Source: a virus
Strand: one strand, 5' to 3'
Virus record (IMG/VR): IMGVR_UViG_3300029286_000093
Coordinates: 1-43,006 of that record
Length of the DNA stretch: 43,006 nucleotides
Under the pieces are notes generated by a model. It had not been told where the DNA came from, searched no databases, and saw nothing but the letters and a program-made list of their open reading frames with translations. Shown piece by piece: positions 23,978-31,766 of this stretch. Positions within the stretch are counted from its first letter, which is position 1. The number at the start of each line of letters is the position of its first letter. Both the position numbers and the translations under genes were made by a program.

Positions 23978-24325
23978 TTACTTACTGCAATGAATAGGTA
24001 CTATTTTTATAAACTCAACATAGAGTTTGTTTGCTGTGTCATTATTTCTCACGCTCACAATGCCTTTAAAAAGTTGATGTTTGTGAAAAACAGAGTTCTG
24101 TGTTGCTGCATTTAATACCAGTGCGGCATCAGTGCTTTTGATAAAGCCATTTGCCACGGAACTATCAGTATAATAATTTCCGATCAACAGAAAATCATTG
24201 GCTTCACCGGTTTTTTCGTTTGATGAGGCTGTAACTTCTAATACATAACTTTCAATATCGTATTTTTCAATACCATATTCTGTCATTTTCTGTTTTATGA
24301 AATCTAATAAATTAAGTACCAACAT
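23978..24325 (-). CDS. Small beta-rich virion protein candidate, 115 aa
   Basis: Unrecognised. After a short helix it shows alternating strands (YVLEVTASS, FLLIGNYYTD, VSVRNNDTANKLYVEFIKIV), suggesting a single jelly-roll-like domain. It is the third of three consecutive small beta-rich genes after the capsid candidate, consistent with minor capsid or vertex proteins. Confidence 0.55.
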   Translation of the reverse strand: MLVLNLLDFIKQKMTEYGIEKYDIESYVLEVTASSNEKTGEANDFLLIGNYYTDSSVANGFIKSTDAALVLNAATQNSVFHKHQLFKGIVSVRNNDTANKLYVEFIKIVPIHCSK

Positions 24326-24330
24326 AGTGT

Positions 24331-24684
24331 TTAGGTATTATCTGTTTCAAAATGAATATAAACTGTGTAGGGGTATGCTGAAGCATTGCCTAAATCCTGC
24401 ACATAGCCTGTGGCATAAAGTGGCATAACATCGCATTGCGGGTCAAATGCTTTTGGCATCCGGCTTTCTTTGCCGCCTTTGTTATATACCAATTTTGTAA
24501 ATGTGGCATCTTTGCCGTTGTTCAAGCCAAATCCTACCATTGCCAGAGCTTTTGTAGCATTTGTGGCACTGCACCCTACGGCCAATCCTGTGCATTTTAT
24601 TGCATCACCAGGCAGTTTGTGGCTTATTTGTACAATGCTTCCGCTTGCCGGTATTGTAATGCTTTTGGTTGAGTAGGTTCTCAT
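24331..24684 (-). CDS. Small beta-rich virion protein candidate, 117 aa
   Basis: Strand-rich throughout: KSITIPASGSIVQISHKLPG at the start and YPYTVYIHFETD at the end. The length and strand pattern fit a single beta-barrel. It is in the run 24325-25786 with the other capsid candidates and separated from them by short gaps. Confidence 0.55.
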   Translation of the reverse strand: MRTYSTKSITIPASGSIVQISHKLPGDAIKCTGLAVGCSATNATKALAMVGFGLNNGKDATFTKLVYNKGGKESRMPKAFDPQCDVMPLYATGYVQDLGNASAYPYTVYIHFETDNT

Positions 24685-24691
24685 GCTCAGG

Positions 24692-25051
24692 TTAATTAGA
24701 GGTGTCGCAAAGCAGGTAAATATTTACGTTTGAACCAACGGCACCAGTGGTCAGGGTTCCTGATACTTTTTTCTGGTTTACTTCAATGGGTTCTTCAAGA
24801 TACCAGAACCTTTTGTTCGGTTCAACGCCATTGCCACATGCCAATCGGCTAACTTCAAAACCTGATTGAAAAATTTCAACGCCATCAATCAAAAGATTGA
24901 GTGTTGCACCCGGAATAGCAGTTTCATCTTCAACTTCAAGGCCAATTGCCTTAATATTTTTATGCCTTACATCGGTATTCTGAGTAAAAGGATAGGCTGT
25001 GGCTGGTGTTGCGGCAGCAATTGTTATTATTTCGTGTTCAATCTTTTTCAT
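24692..25051 (-). CDS. Small beta-rich virion protein candidate, 119 aa
   Basis: Starts MKKIEHEIITIAAATP; I chose this start because it follows the capsid terminator with a short leader (CAAAAACACACA-ATG). Strands such as TLNLLIDGVEIFQSGFE and NVNIYLLCD support a single beta-barrel. It is probably a minor capsid or spike base protein by position. Confidence 0.55.
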   Translation of the reverse strand: MKKIEHEIITIAAATPATAYPFTQNTDVRHKNIKAIGLEVEDETAIPGATLNLLIDGVEIFQSGFEVSRLACGNGVEPNKRFWYLEEPIEVNQKKVSGTLTTGAVGSNVNIYLLCDTSN

Positions 25052-25080
25052 TGTGTGTTTTTGCATTAAAATTTTGGAAA

Positions 25081-25106
25081 AAAGCAAGCCGTTTCCGGCT
25101 TGCTTT
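25081..25106 (-). terminator. Strong terminator after the capsid candidate
   Basis: A perfect 11-bp stem, AAAGCAAGCCG/CGGCTTGCTTT, with a 4-nt loop, followed on the minus strand by a T-run. It sits 17 bp after the stop of the 220-aa gene. Such isolation of one gene by a strong terminator is common for highly expressed capsid genes. Confidence 0.85.
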
Positions 25107-25123
25107 AATTTTTGATGGACAGA

Positions 25124-25786
25124 TTACATGTTGTTCACATTCTCCACACCGTGAAGAATGATTTTGATATTGTCGTTAGATGCGGTAGTAACGCAAAAAT
25201 CGAGAACAACGCTGATCGACTGCTGAGGGAATAAGAACTTAGGTTTCGGCAATTCAAAAATACCGGCACCAGCCTGAACTTTGTTCATGGTATAAGTAAC
25301 TGCTGTTCCTGCGGCTGCATTGGTATCTCCGGTTGCTACTTCGCTGTACTGCTCAATGTTGTCAAACATACGGCACGAAGACTGCGGCACAATTGGGCGG
25401 TCATTCTGTTTCATCTCGAATGTTCCGTCCAGAATGGCATCAGATAAACGGCCAAATGCGGTTGCATTCAGAGTGGCATTGTTGCCAAAAAGCAACTGAA
25501 TATGCGTCAGACAGAAAACTTTATCGGCTTCCAGTTTAGCATTGGCCACGTTGGTCATTTTTGAAGTGCTGAGGGTAGCAATGGAATCATCGCTTTTGAA
25601 AAGATCGCGGAACGAAGTGGCTGCGCCAACTGCTTTGGTTGCAAAATATGAACGATACTGAAGCTGCTGGGCTTTTGAAGGTCCGTAAATTGATTCAACG
25701 ATTGAGGCATACTTACCGGCATCAACGGTACGCAGGTAATCCTGATTTGCGTCGAAATGGTCGACGCCTTTTTGATAATTTAACAT
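25124..25786 (-). CDS. Major capsid protein candidate, 220 aa
   Basis: The N-terminal third is helical with Tyr/Gln-rich segments (SKAQQLQYRSYFATKAVG); the C-terminal half is beta-rich, ending FLFPQQSISVVLDF and NIKIILHGVENV, which resembles the closing strands of jelly-roll capsid proteins. It has no membrane helix, is flanked by a strong terminator, carries the CCCCAAAAAACCACAACAC leader before ATG and lies beside small beta-rich genes. These points make it the best capsid candidate, but I cannot prove homology. At 220 residues it could hold a single jelly roll plus extensions rather than a standard double jelly roll. Confidence 0.5.
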   Translation of the reverse strand: MLNYQKGVDHFDANQDYLRTVDAGKYASIVESIYGPSKAQQLQYRSYFATKAVGAATSFRDLFKSDDSIATLSTSKMTNVANAKLEADKVFCLTHIQLLFGNNATLNATAFGRLSDAILDGTFEMKQNDRPIVPQSSCRMFDNIEQYSEVATGDTNAAAGTAVTYTMNKVQAGAGIFELPKPKFLFPQQSISVVLDFCVTTASNDNIKIILHGVENVNNM

Positions 25787-25856
25787 GTGTTGTGGTTTTT
25801 TGGGGATAAATAATTATTTATTTCTTCAAGGTGTTTTTCAGGTCTTTAAGGTGTGT

Positions 25857-26339
25857 TTAGATGGAATAATTTTGCATTGGATCGCCTAATCCTAACATGC
25901 TATTCATCGGGTATCGGGGTGTTGCGGGTGCAAGTAGCCCAAGATTGGCTCCTGACATGCCTGGTGCCAGTGCGCCAAGCACATTGAAGTTGAGTGCCTC
26001 TTTAGCTATTACTACGCCTCCATATGCTGCTATACCGTATCCAAGGTAGGTACCGAAGTCACCTTGCCAGAATTGCTTCAGAGCAAGGCCACCGGCCAGA
26101 ATAGCTGCTGGTTTAACGATTGAAACTGCTGTTGCACCGAGTCCTGATACCGGGACTACTGTTTGTGCTGTACCTTCAATGAGGTCATGCACGAATTTAC
26201 CAATGAAGATACCAACCAGCAAAAGCAGGGGTTTCAGTGCATCGGTCATCATAGTGTTCAAAGAAAAGCCGCTTCGTGTAGTTGTTGCCTTTCTCCTCTT
26301 TCCGCCAGTCTTACGTGCGGGTCTTTCAGTTGTTGCCAT
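25857..26339 (-). CDS. Basic N-terminus, multi-pass membrane protein, 160 aa
   Basis: The first 25 residues are very basic (RKTGGKRRKATTTR), then two to three hydrophobic segments follow (about 35-50, 60-85 and 95-120), rich in Gly and Ala. The segment VSGLGATAVS and the C-terminal MLGLGD repeat the GLG theme of neighbouring proteins. The basic N-terminus may contact packaged DNA while the helices sit in an internal membrane. It carries the CCCAAAAACCACAACAC leader before ATG. Confidence 0.6.
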   Translation of the reverse strand: MATTERPARKTGGKRRKATTTRSGFSLNTMMTDALKPLLLLVGIFIGKFVHDLIEGTAQTVVPVSGLGATAVSIVKPAAILAGGLALKQFWQGDFGTYLGYGIAAYGGVVIAKEALNFNVLGALAPGMSGANLGLLAPATPRYPMNSMLGLGDPMQNYSI

Positions 26340-26373
26340 GTGTTGTGGTTTTTGGGATTAAAAAAAATTGAGG

Positions 26374-27051
26374 TTATTTGAGGGTTTTGTGTTTCAGTTT
26401 TTGTGAAACTTTCTTTTGATCTGAATTAGGTTTGCCCGAAGGCCAGAAAATTACTACAAGTGCTGTTACGGCCATTCCACCTATAAGCACCCAGCCCAAT
26501 GTTCCCATTCCGGCTGTTGTGGTAGCTGCTGCGCCTGCGTTTGGGGCTGCTGTAATTACAGGGTTTTCATTTGGAAGGGGTGTTGGTGCTGGTGGTTTAT
26601 ACGAAGCATTTGCATCGTCTTCCCATTTTTTGATGATGGGATATTTTTTATAATACTCTAACCATTTTGCTTCTGCTGTTTGATTTGCATAAGTTATAAT
26701 TGTATTTGAAAACCATCCATCATTGTTTTTTTGATCCTTATTGAAATAGTTGGGTTTATGTTTGAGATTATAATACAATCCGACAGAACCATACACTGTG
26801 CGAGGGGTATTATTACCCTGATACCAAAACCATTCAGTTTTATCGGAAGCATTTGAGACTTTTCCCATAAATCCTCCTGCATACATTTTTACCCAAATAG
26901 CTTCTTTAAACTTTTCGATTGAAGCAATTGCAACAGGGTTAGCACCATTATAAACAAATCCGGGTGCGGGGTTTGTTGCCATAACTTCATTCAATGCAGT
27001 ATCAAATTTTAATTTGCGAAGGTCATGAGGGGCTGAAATAAAAGGGTTCAT
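26374..27051 (-). CDS. C-terminally anchored protein, 225 aa (anchor family member 1)
   Basis: A soluble N-terminal domain (about 1-150, many Trp and Tyr; FWYQGNNTPRTVYGSVGLYY) is followed by a Pro/Ala linker and the anchor GMGTLGWVLIGGMAVTA (about 185-205), then a basic tail. The same anchor occurs in the 267-aa protein, whereas the soluble parts differ except for shared Trp/Tyr-rich stretches. It is a likely membrane virion protein. Confidence 0.7.
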   Translation of the reverse strand: MNPFISAPHDLRKLKFDTALNEVMATNPAPGFVYNGANPVAIASIEKFKEAIWVKMYAGGFMGKVSNASDKTEWFWYQGNNTPRTVYGSVGLYYNLKHKPNYFNKDQKNNDGWFSNTIITYANQTAEAKWLEYYKKYPIIKKWEDDANASYKPPAPTPLPNENPVITAAPNAGAAATTTAGMGTLGWVLIGGMAVTALVVIFWPSGKPNSDQKKVSQKLKHKTLK

Positions 27052-27055
27052 ATAA

Positions 27056-27370
27056 TTATAATTTGTTATTGTTATAAGCCCAAATTGTATCTAATTTGGC
27101 CTGCATTTCGGGGGTGCGGCCAGCATCACTTGCCTTTTTTACATTTGCAGATGTGGTTAACACATACACAAAATTCCGGCTAAGTGCCGGTATAGCTTTA
27201 GCAAGATCATCAAAATTTGCAAGTGTTGCTGTGCCACGTGCAGGCAATAATGGTGTTTGTGAACCATCATTACTTTTATTAGTAAACATTAAATATCCTG
27301 CTACCAATACAGCAATGCCAATACCGCCAGACAGCAAATATTTAGTTTTAGATGATGTTTTATTATCCAT
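27056..27370 (-). CDS. N-anchored membrane protein, 104 aa
   Basis: It has a basic N-terminus, a membrane helix (about 12-30; LLSGGIGIAVLVAGYLMF) and a helical soluble part ending in WAYNNNKL. It overlaps the 267-aa gene by 8 bp and is 4 bp from the 225-aa gene, so the three are co-translated. It is a membrane virion protein candidate. Confidence 0.65.
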   Translation of the reverse strand: MDNKTSSKTKYLLSGGIGIAVLVAGYLMFTNKSNDGSQTPLLPARGTATLANFDDLAKAIPALSRNFVYVLTTSANVKKASDAGRTPEMQAKLDTIWAYNNNKL

Positions 27371-28166
27371 TGTTACGGTTTTTAAGTTTCCAAATTAATG
27401 TGCCAATTGCTGTTACGGCCATTCCTCCAATCAGTACCCATCCTAATGTTCCCATTCCGGCTGTGGTAGGATTATTGCCGCCAGTGGCTGATGAAGTACA
27501 TTTCCGGGCATTGCCTGCTGCATCTTTGCTGCGGTCATCCCATTTTATGTTGTAACTGTTTTCAAGGCTTTTACTCCATGTAGTATTTTGATACCACCAG
27601 TTAGTTGCAAATGTATCAGGGTCAGAGTTTTTAAAGTCATTGGCCAGTGCAGGTTTCATAATTTCACGCCATACCTGATGGGGTGAGGCTTCGCACGGGT
27701 AATTTCCGTTAAATGCTTCCCTAATTGCATCGTGCAAATATTTTTTCTTTTCTTCAGTACTCCATGAAAAAAATGCACCGTGAGTTTTCGGACCAATCAT
27801 TTTTAATACAATTGGTGCAACCATTGTCGCTATCGGAAGAATTGCTACTACCCATCCTAAATTCTGACAATCCTGACAGGCAGTAAGAAAACAGGCAGCG
27901 ATTATATCATCGGCAGTACCTTTGCCAGCCTGAAAACTGCGAATGGTTTGAAACAACTTAAATTTAGGGTAATTTGCGGCTTCAACTGAAGCTACATATG
28001 CAATTGATTCGGGCGAAGCATTGTTTTGTATCACATAATCGAGCATTTTAAGTGCATCAATTTTTGCAATGGGTTTTTTTATAACTTCTCCGGCCATGAT
28101 GCGGCTTTGCACCATTTTAAAGAAATTAAGCATACCTGTTTGTGAACAAAAATCTATTGCGCTCAT
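27363..28166 (-). CDS. C-terminally anchored protein, 267 aa (anchor family member 2)
   Basis: A helical N-terminal domain contains an internal hydrophobic segment (about 105-122) and Cys residues near 91-101, a second soluble part has WWYQNTTWSKSLENSYNIKW, and the C-terminus carries the anchor GMGTLGWVLIGGMAVTA followed by a basic tail. The anchor is identical over 17 residues to that of the 225-aa protein. It overlaps the protease-fold gene by 4 bp. Confidence 0.7.
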   Translation of the reverse strand: MSAIDFCSQTGMLNFFKMVQSRIMAGEVIKKPIAKIDALKMLDYVIQNNASPESIAYVASVEAANYPKFKLFQTIRSFQAGKGTADDIIAACFLTACQDCQNLGWVVAILPIATMVAPIVLKMIGPKTHGAFFSWSTEEKKKYLHDAIREAFNGNYPCEASPHQVWREIMKPALANDFKNSDPDTFATNWWYQNTTWSKSLENSYNIKWDDRSKDAAGNARKCTSSATGGNNPTTAGMGTLGWVLIGGMAVTAIGTLIWKLKNRNNG

Positions 28167-29506
28167 GCCTTTGCTTTTTTAGGTGAACTATTTGCGAAAT
28201 ACAAAATACCACCACCAACCAGCACAAGGCCACCAATAAGCAGCCATGTTGTTGTTCCGATTGATGAAGATGCAGGGGTGTTGTTCTGTTGTGTATTTGG
28301 TACAGGGGGTACAGTGGTTGTGGTAGGTGTAGTGGTGGCATTGCCGGGTGCGAACAAATTATAAAGTTGCTGTACGGTACTTATGTTTTGTGGGTCTTGC
28401 AGCCATGTCCAACCCTGATTAAACCAACTGGTTGAAGTGGTTGTGTTCTGCAATTCTTTTTCAAGAGTGGCCAGTTCTGTGGCCTGATCTTTAACCGTGT
28501 TCTGATACAGTTCTTCGGCCAAATCGTCTATCCAATCGCCTACTTGACCAACTCCCTTGCTCTGGCTTGCAATTTTACGTGCATATGCACGTAGAATATC
28601 GGTATCAGTCTGATACAGGGGAGGGTTTAATTTAAGCAAATGGGCCAGCCTTGTAAACAACCTGAATTTTGGGGTGCGAAGTTGTTCGACTTGGCTTAAC
28701 TGAAGCAAAATTTTATTGCGAAGCGTGGGATTGTTCCAGTTCGTTAGCACATTGTCAATATACTTGAGTGCTGTTTCAGACTGTATCAATCCTGATTCAT
28801 TTATCAGTGAACTTTTTGCTTTGATCGCTTCTTTCAGTTTTACCAAAAATTGATAAACTGCTTCGGGTGTAACATCAGCAGCACCAAGGCCGCCCAAATA
28901 TTGTATTTGCATACCTTCTGAATTGAATGTGTTTTGCACCTTAAACGGATGCTCATAGTTAAAATCAGAAATTACACCATCAAGGGTGTAGTAAGTTTTT
29001 GAATCTTCGGGGTTCAGTGTGTTGCCTGACTTGGGAACCACCAGATATACATGCTGAAAATCATCATTTTTGATTTTCACAATGCGAATAAAGTATGGAA
29101 TACCAAGATTATACAGTATTGAACCTGAAAATATGGCCATATCATCACAATCAACACCTACATTGTAGGTTTTTTTGTCATGCTCTTTATTCCCGACATG
29201 CCAGGTACGTGCTGGCCGTCTGAGTTTTTCACCTGCCTCGGTATCGTATTGCAGGTAATTGACCATGAACGAATGAATGTTTTGAAGCGTTTGCTCACGT
29301 GTGGGAGCTTTGAGTTCTTTGGCAATTTTAACCGTATCGCCAGCATCTTTTTTAATGATCTGACACATAAGTTTGACGGTATCATACACATCACCATTTT
29401 TTAAAACTCTGTCATTGGAATATACTTCTGATTCAGACGGAAACAAACCATCAAATCTGGCTCCGTTGAGAATCTTGCGTTTTCCGATTGATAGTCCTAA
29501 ACTCAT
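28163..29506 (-). CDS. Transglutaminase/papain-fold cysteine protein with C-terminal anchor
   Basis: A 447-residue protein. A transglutaminase-like core has GVDCDDMA with Cys near 119, FQHVYLVV with His near 152 and YTLDGV with Asp near 174. A segment YLGGLGAADVTPEAVY (about 200-215) follows, then a helical region, a Thr/Pro/Asn-rich linker and a membrane anchor (about 420-440; WLLIGGLVLVGGGILYF). It may process virion proteins or cut peptidoglycan peptides; substrate unknown. It overlaps both neighbours by 4 bp. Confidence 0.72.
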   Translation of the reverse strand: MSLGLSIGKRKILNGARFDGLFPSESEVYSNDRVLKNGDVYDTVKLMCQIIKKDAGDTVKIAKELKAPTREQTLQNIHSFMVNYLQYDTEAGEKLRRPARTWHVGNKEHDKKTYNVGVDCDDMAIFSGSILYNLGIPYFIRIVKIKNDDFQHVYLVVPKSGNTLNPEDSKTYYTLDGVISDFNYEHPFKVQNTFNSEGMQIQYLGGLGAADVTPEAVYQFLVKLKEAIKAKSSLINESGLIQSETALKYIDNVLTNWNNPTLRNKILLQLSQVEQLRTPKFRLFTRLAHLLKLNPPLYQTDTDILRAYARKIASQSKGVGQVGDWIDDLAEELYQNTVKDQATELATLEKELQNTTTSTSWFNQGWTWLQDPQNISTVQQLYNLFAPGNATTTPTTTTVPPVPNTQQNNTPASSSIGTTTWLLIGGLVLVGGGILYFANSSPKKAKA

Positions 29507-29982
29507 AGTGTTACGGTATCAGTGTATTGTGGCATTGGGATGCCATTTGCCTTGTAATCAACTTTTAGGTTTATATCTTTACCAAAAGCCAATCCAGCCA
29601 TAAGACGTGATATTCCTTCGGCTGATAATGAATTGATAATATCCTGAATGTTGATTAAAAACGTGAGGGGGATGGTGGTGTTTTGCTGTGACCGTATTAA
29701 AACATTGGGTGAATAGCTGCCTGAAACAATTGGCAATAATGTTACTTTGTCATACCCGGTCAATAAAATATCAGAAACAGTAATTTCGGTTTGCGTTGGG
29801 TTCGTAATAACTACCGGAAGTGTTAACTGAAGTTTTCCGAATACTCCACCAATAATTTTGTAGCTGGTAGGGTTTCCAATTGTCACATTTACCTTTTGGA
29901 TAAAATTGTAAAGCGACCTTACCCTGATTCCAACCAGGATTAAGGCCGCTACAATTCCACCTAAAACAATTTTATTCGACAT
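29503..29982 (-). CDS. N-anchored LEA14-like beta-sandwich protein, 159 aa
   Basis: The N-terminal membrane helix (about 4-22) is followed by a beta-sandwich with LPVVITNPTQTEITVSDI and PLTFLINIQDI, the pattern of LEA14/WHy-type domains. I chose the ATG at 29982 over a GTG three codons upstream. It is the first gene behind the strong promoter at 30005-30035 and opens the late membrane-protein operon. Confidence 0.65.
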   Translation of the reverse strand: MSNKIVLGGIVAALILVGIRVRSLYNFIQKVNVTIGNPTSYKIIGGVFGKLQLTLPVVITNPTQTEITVSDILLTGYDKVTLLPIVSGSYSPNVLIRSQQNTTIPLTFLINIQDIINSLSAEGISRLMAGLAFGKDINLKVDYKANGIPMPQYTDTVTL

Positions 29983-30004
29983 GAAAAACACCTTTATTGA
30001 ACTG

Positions 30005-30035
30005 CAAAGATATAGGCATATAATTTTTTAGTCAA
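30005..30035 (-). promoter_or_regulatory. Strong Bacteroidota-type promoter for the late operon
   Basis: On the minus strand TTG and TATCTTTG are separated by exactly 20 bp, an excellent match to TTG-N20-TAnnTTTG. It lies just upstream of the 159-aa gene (start 29982). Direct repeats TTCAAATTAG sit directly upstream. Confidence 0.85.
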
Positions 30036-30045
30036 TACATTGGAG

Positions 30046-30075
30046 TTCAAATTAGTTCAAATTAGCGCAAATGAG
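30046..30075. repeat. 10-bp direct repeats upstream of late promoter
   Basis: TTCAAATTAG occurs twice in tandem (30046-30055, 30056-30065), followed by the related CGCAAATGAG (30066-30075). The 10-bp period places each copy on the same face of the helix, immediately upstream of the -33 element, as expected for an activator site or an UP-like element. Confidence 0.6.
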
Positions 30076-30145
30076 CGTAAACAGGTAATTGCTTTATAAT
30101 TAAATAGTGACGTTTGTATCTTTTTTTAACTTAACTACACAAAAA

Positions 30146-30173
30146 AAGGCCATACAATTGCTTGTATGGCCTT
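30146..30173 (-). terminator. Hairpin terminator, end of replication block
   Basis: A perfect 12-bp stem, AAGGCCATACAA/TTGTATGGCCTT, with a 4-nt loop and a T-run on the minus strand. It lies between the J-domain gene and the late promoter and separates the two transcription units. Confidence 0.85.
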
Positions 30174-30190
30174 AAAAACTAAAATTGAAC

Positions 30191-30592
30191 TTAGATTTTT
30201 GTGTTTTTTATAAAATTTTCTAACATTCCTGATAGCATTTCAACATCACCATGCTTTTCTTTTGGAATTTTCTTCTTCACCGAGCCAGTTGCATTGTGTA
30301 AATGTTCAATTATGGCTGGCTTGGCAAAGTCTATGGCAAAATTGGCTGCAATCTTTACCAAAGGGTTATTTAAAAAGTTTGAAAGGGGTGGTGGTGGTGC
30401 CGGTGGATTTGTAATTAACTCTTTAAGGGTTTCATACTCTTGCATCATTTCCTGAAATCGAATTTTATATTTTTCGGCTTCATCGGGGTCAGGGTGTTTG
30501 TCAGGATGGCAAATTTTGGCCATTTCCTTGCGTTGTTTATCAAGATCATCAATTGTGATGCCCTGATACAGTATAAAAAATTTTGGAGGCAT
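30191..30592 (-). CDS. J-domain (DnaJ-like) protein, 133 aa
   Basis: Residues about 7-59 form a J-domain with the essential HPD at 29-31 (ICHPDKHPD), expected to stimulate a host DnaK ATPase. A Pro-rich linker (63-70) leads to a helical C-terminus. It is the last gene of the replication block, right after a small gene and the DnaC-like ATPase, so it may recruit host chaperone to the replication complex or to virion assembly. Confidence 0.8.
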   Translation of the reverse strand: MPPKFFILYQGITIDDLDKQRKEMAKICHPDKHPDPDEAEKYKIRFQEMMQEYETLKELITNPPAPPPPLSNFLNNPLVKIAANFAIDFAKPAIIEHLHNATGSVKKKIPKEKHGDVEMLSGMLENFIKNTKI

Positions 30593-30601
30593 ACAGTGCG
30601 T

Positions 30602-30826
30602 TTATTTGCGGTTTGTGGTAAAAGTTATTCCAAAGTATTTTTGCAGAATTATGAGTTCTTTATGATTCCAGGTTCTTCGGTTTGGTTCCCATGTTTGTGT
30701 GGCATAAAGTTCATTGAGAAGATCAGTATTTTGATAAATTTTTCTGTAAACTGAGTATGTTGTAGCAAATCCGCATAACTGCGCAAACTGTTTTTTACCC
30801 ATGGAGTTTGGAACAAATTCATTCAT
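30602..30826 (-). CDS. Small protein, HTH-like, 74 aa
   Basis: Starts MNEFVPNSMGKKQFAQLCG. The first half suggests a helix-turn-helix start (MGKKQFAQLCGFATTYSVYR), and the rest has NRRTWNHKELIILQKYFG. It resembles small DNA-binding phage proteins; the exact family is unclear. The start follows the stop of the ATPase gene almost directly. Confidence 0.55.
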   Translation of the reverse strand: MNEFVPNSMGKKQFAQLCGFATTYSVYRKIYQNTDLLNELYATQTWEPNRRTWNHKELIILQKYFGITFTTNRK

Positions 30827-30827
30827 G

Positions 30828-31766
30828 TTACCTCCGGCTTTTGCATGTTGGGTTGAAAGCGATAAAATTGAACATTTGTCGCATACGGTCAAAAGCTCTT
30901 TCACCGTAAAATGTGTTCATTTGTTCGGTATTAAGGTTTGATGTCATGTGCGTAAGGTTGCCTTTTAACTGGTTGTTATAGCGTTTTTTAATAATATCAG
31001 CCATAACATTGCTTGAGTTTGCATAGTTCTTACGCATTGTGTTGGTTTCCATTTCTGCGCCCAGATCATCAAACATGTATCCGTAAATGGTGTGGCCAAA
31101 ATAATTCTTTGATCGTTCATTCACGTGACTGTATTTTGCCAGAATTTCAGCACCGTCTTTTTCATACCGGTCTGCAATGTCTTCAATGCTCAACAGTGTG
31201 TAACTCTGCAATGGATTGTCTTTAAACAAACGGAACAGGTTTGTTTTTCCAACTCCAACAGGTCCCAACAGCATAATTCCTTTTGAAAGCGAGTATTTGG
31301 GGTTCAGGGTTTCAAATACAGGATCAGCATTGAAGTACATGGACAGTGTATTGAAAACACTAAAATTATCAGTATCAATCACTGTGTCATATCCCAGCAA
31401 TTGTTTGCTTCTTGCCAGAATAGCTGCTTTAAATTCATCGGTAGTAAACTTGCGCACAGGCTTATCAGAACGAATTTGGTCAAAGTAGTTGGCCGTGGCT
31501 ATATCTCCGGCCTTTTTCATCCGGCCTTTGCGCATGGCTTCTTTTTGTTCATCGGCTGAAAGGGTTATAAACTCAATCTTTGTGCCGTGTAAATCGTTTT
31601 CAAACCGTTTTCTGAGCTTGGCTTCATAAATGGCCAGTTCTATTTCTTCAGCACAAAGATCAATATCCAGATATTGTTCCGGCTGCAAATTTTTACTAAA
31701 GGTTTTCAAGTCCGTAGCCGTTTGCAGGAGCATGGCCGGTGATTGGAATTCTGGTTCTTTTTTCAT
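30828..31766 (-). CDS. DnaC/IstB-like AAA+ ATPase (helicase loader)
   Basis: A 312-residue ATPase with Walker A GPVGVGKT (about 167-174), Walker B YMFDDLG (about 228-234) and a sensor region HMTSNLN. It most likely loads the host replicative helicase at the origin. It directly follows the DUF4373 initiator, a usual initiator-loader pair. The start MKKEPEF is preferred because the leader CCTCAAAAACCACCACAA lies directly before it; it overlaps the initiator gene by 71 bp. Confidence 0.82.
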   Translation of the reverse strand: MKKEPEFQSPAMLLQTATDLKTFSKNLQPEQYLDIDLCAEEIELAIYEAKLRKRFENDLHGTKIEFITLSADEQKEAMRKGRMKKAGDIATANYFDQIRSDKPVRKFTTDEFKAAILARSKQLLGYDTVIDTDNFSVFNTLSMYFNADPVFETLNPKYSLSKGIMLLGPVGVGKTNLFRLFKDNPLQSYTLLSIEDIADRYEKDGAEILAKYSHVNERSKNYFGHTIYGYMFDDLGAEMETNTMRKNYANSSNVMADIIKKRYNNQLKGNLTHMTSNLNTEQMNTFYGERAFDRMRQMFNFIAFNPTCKSRR

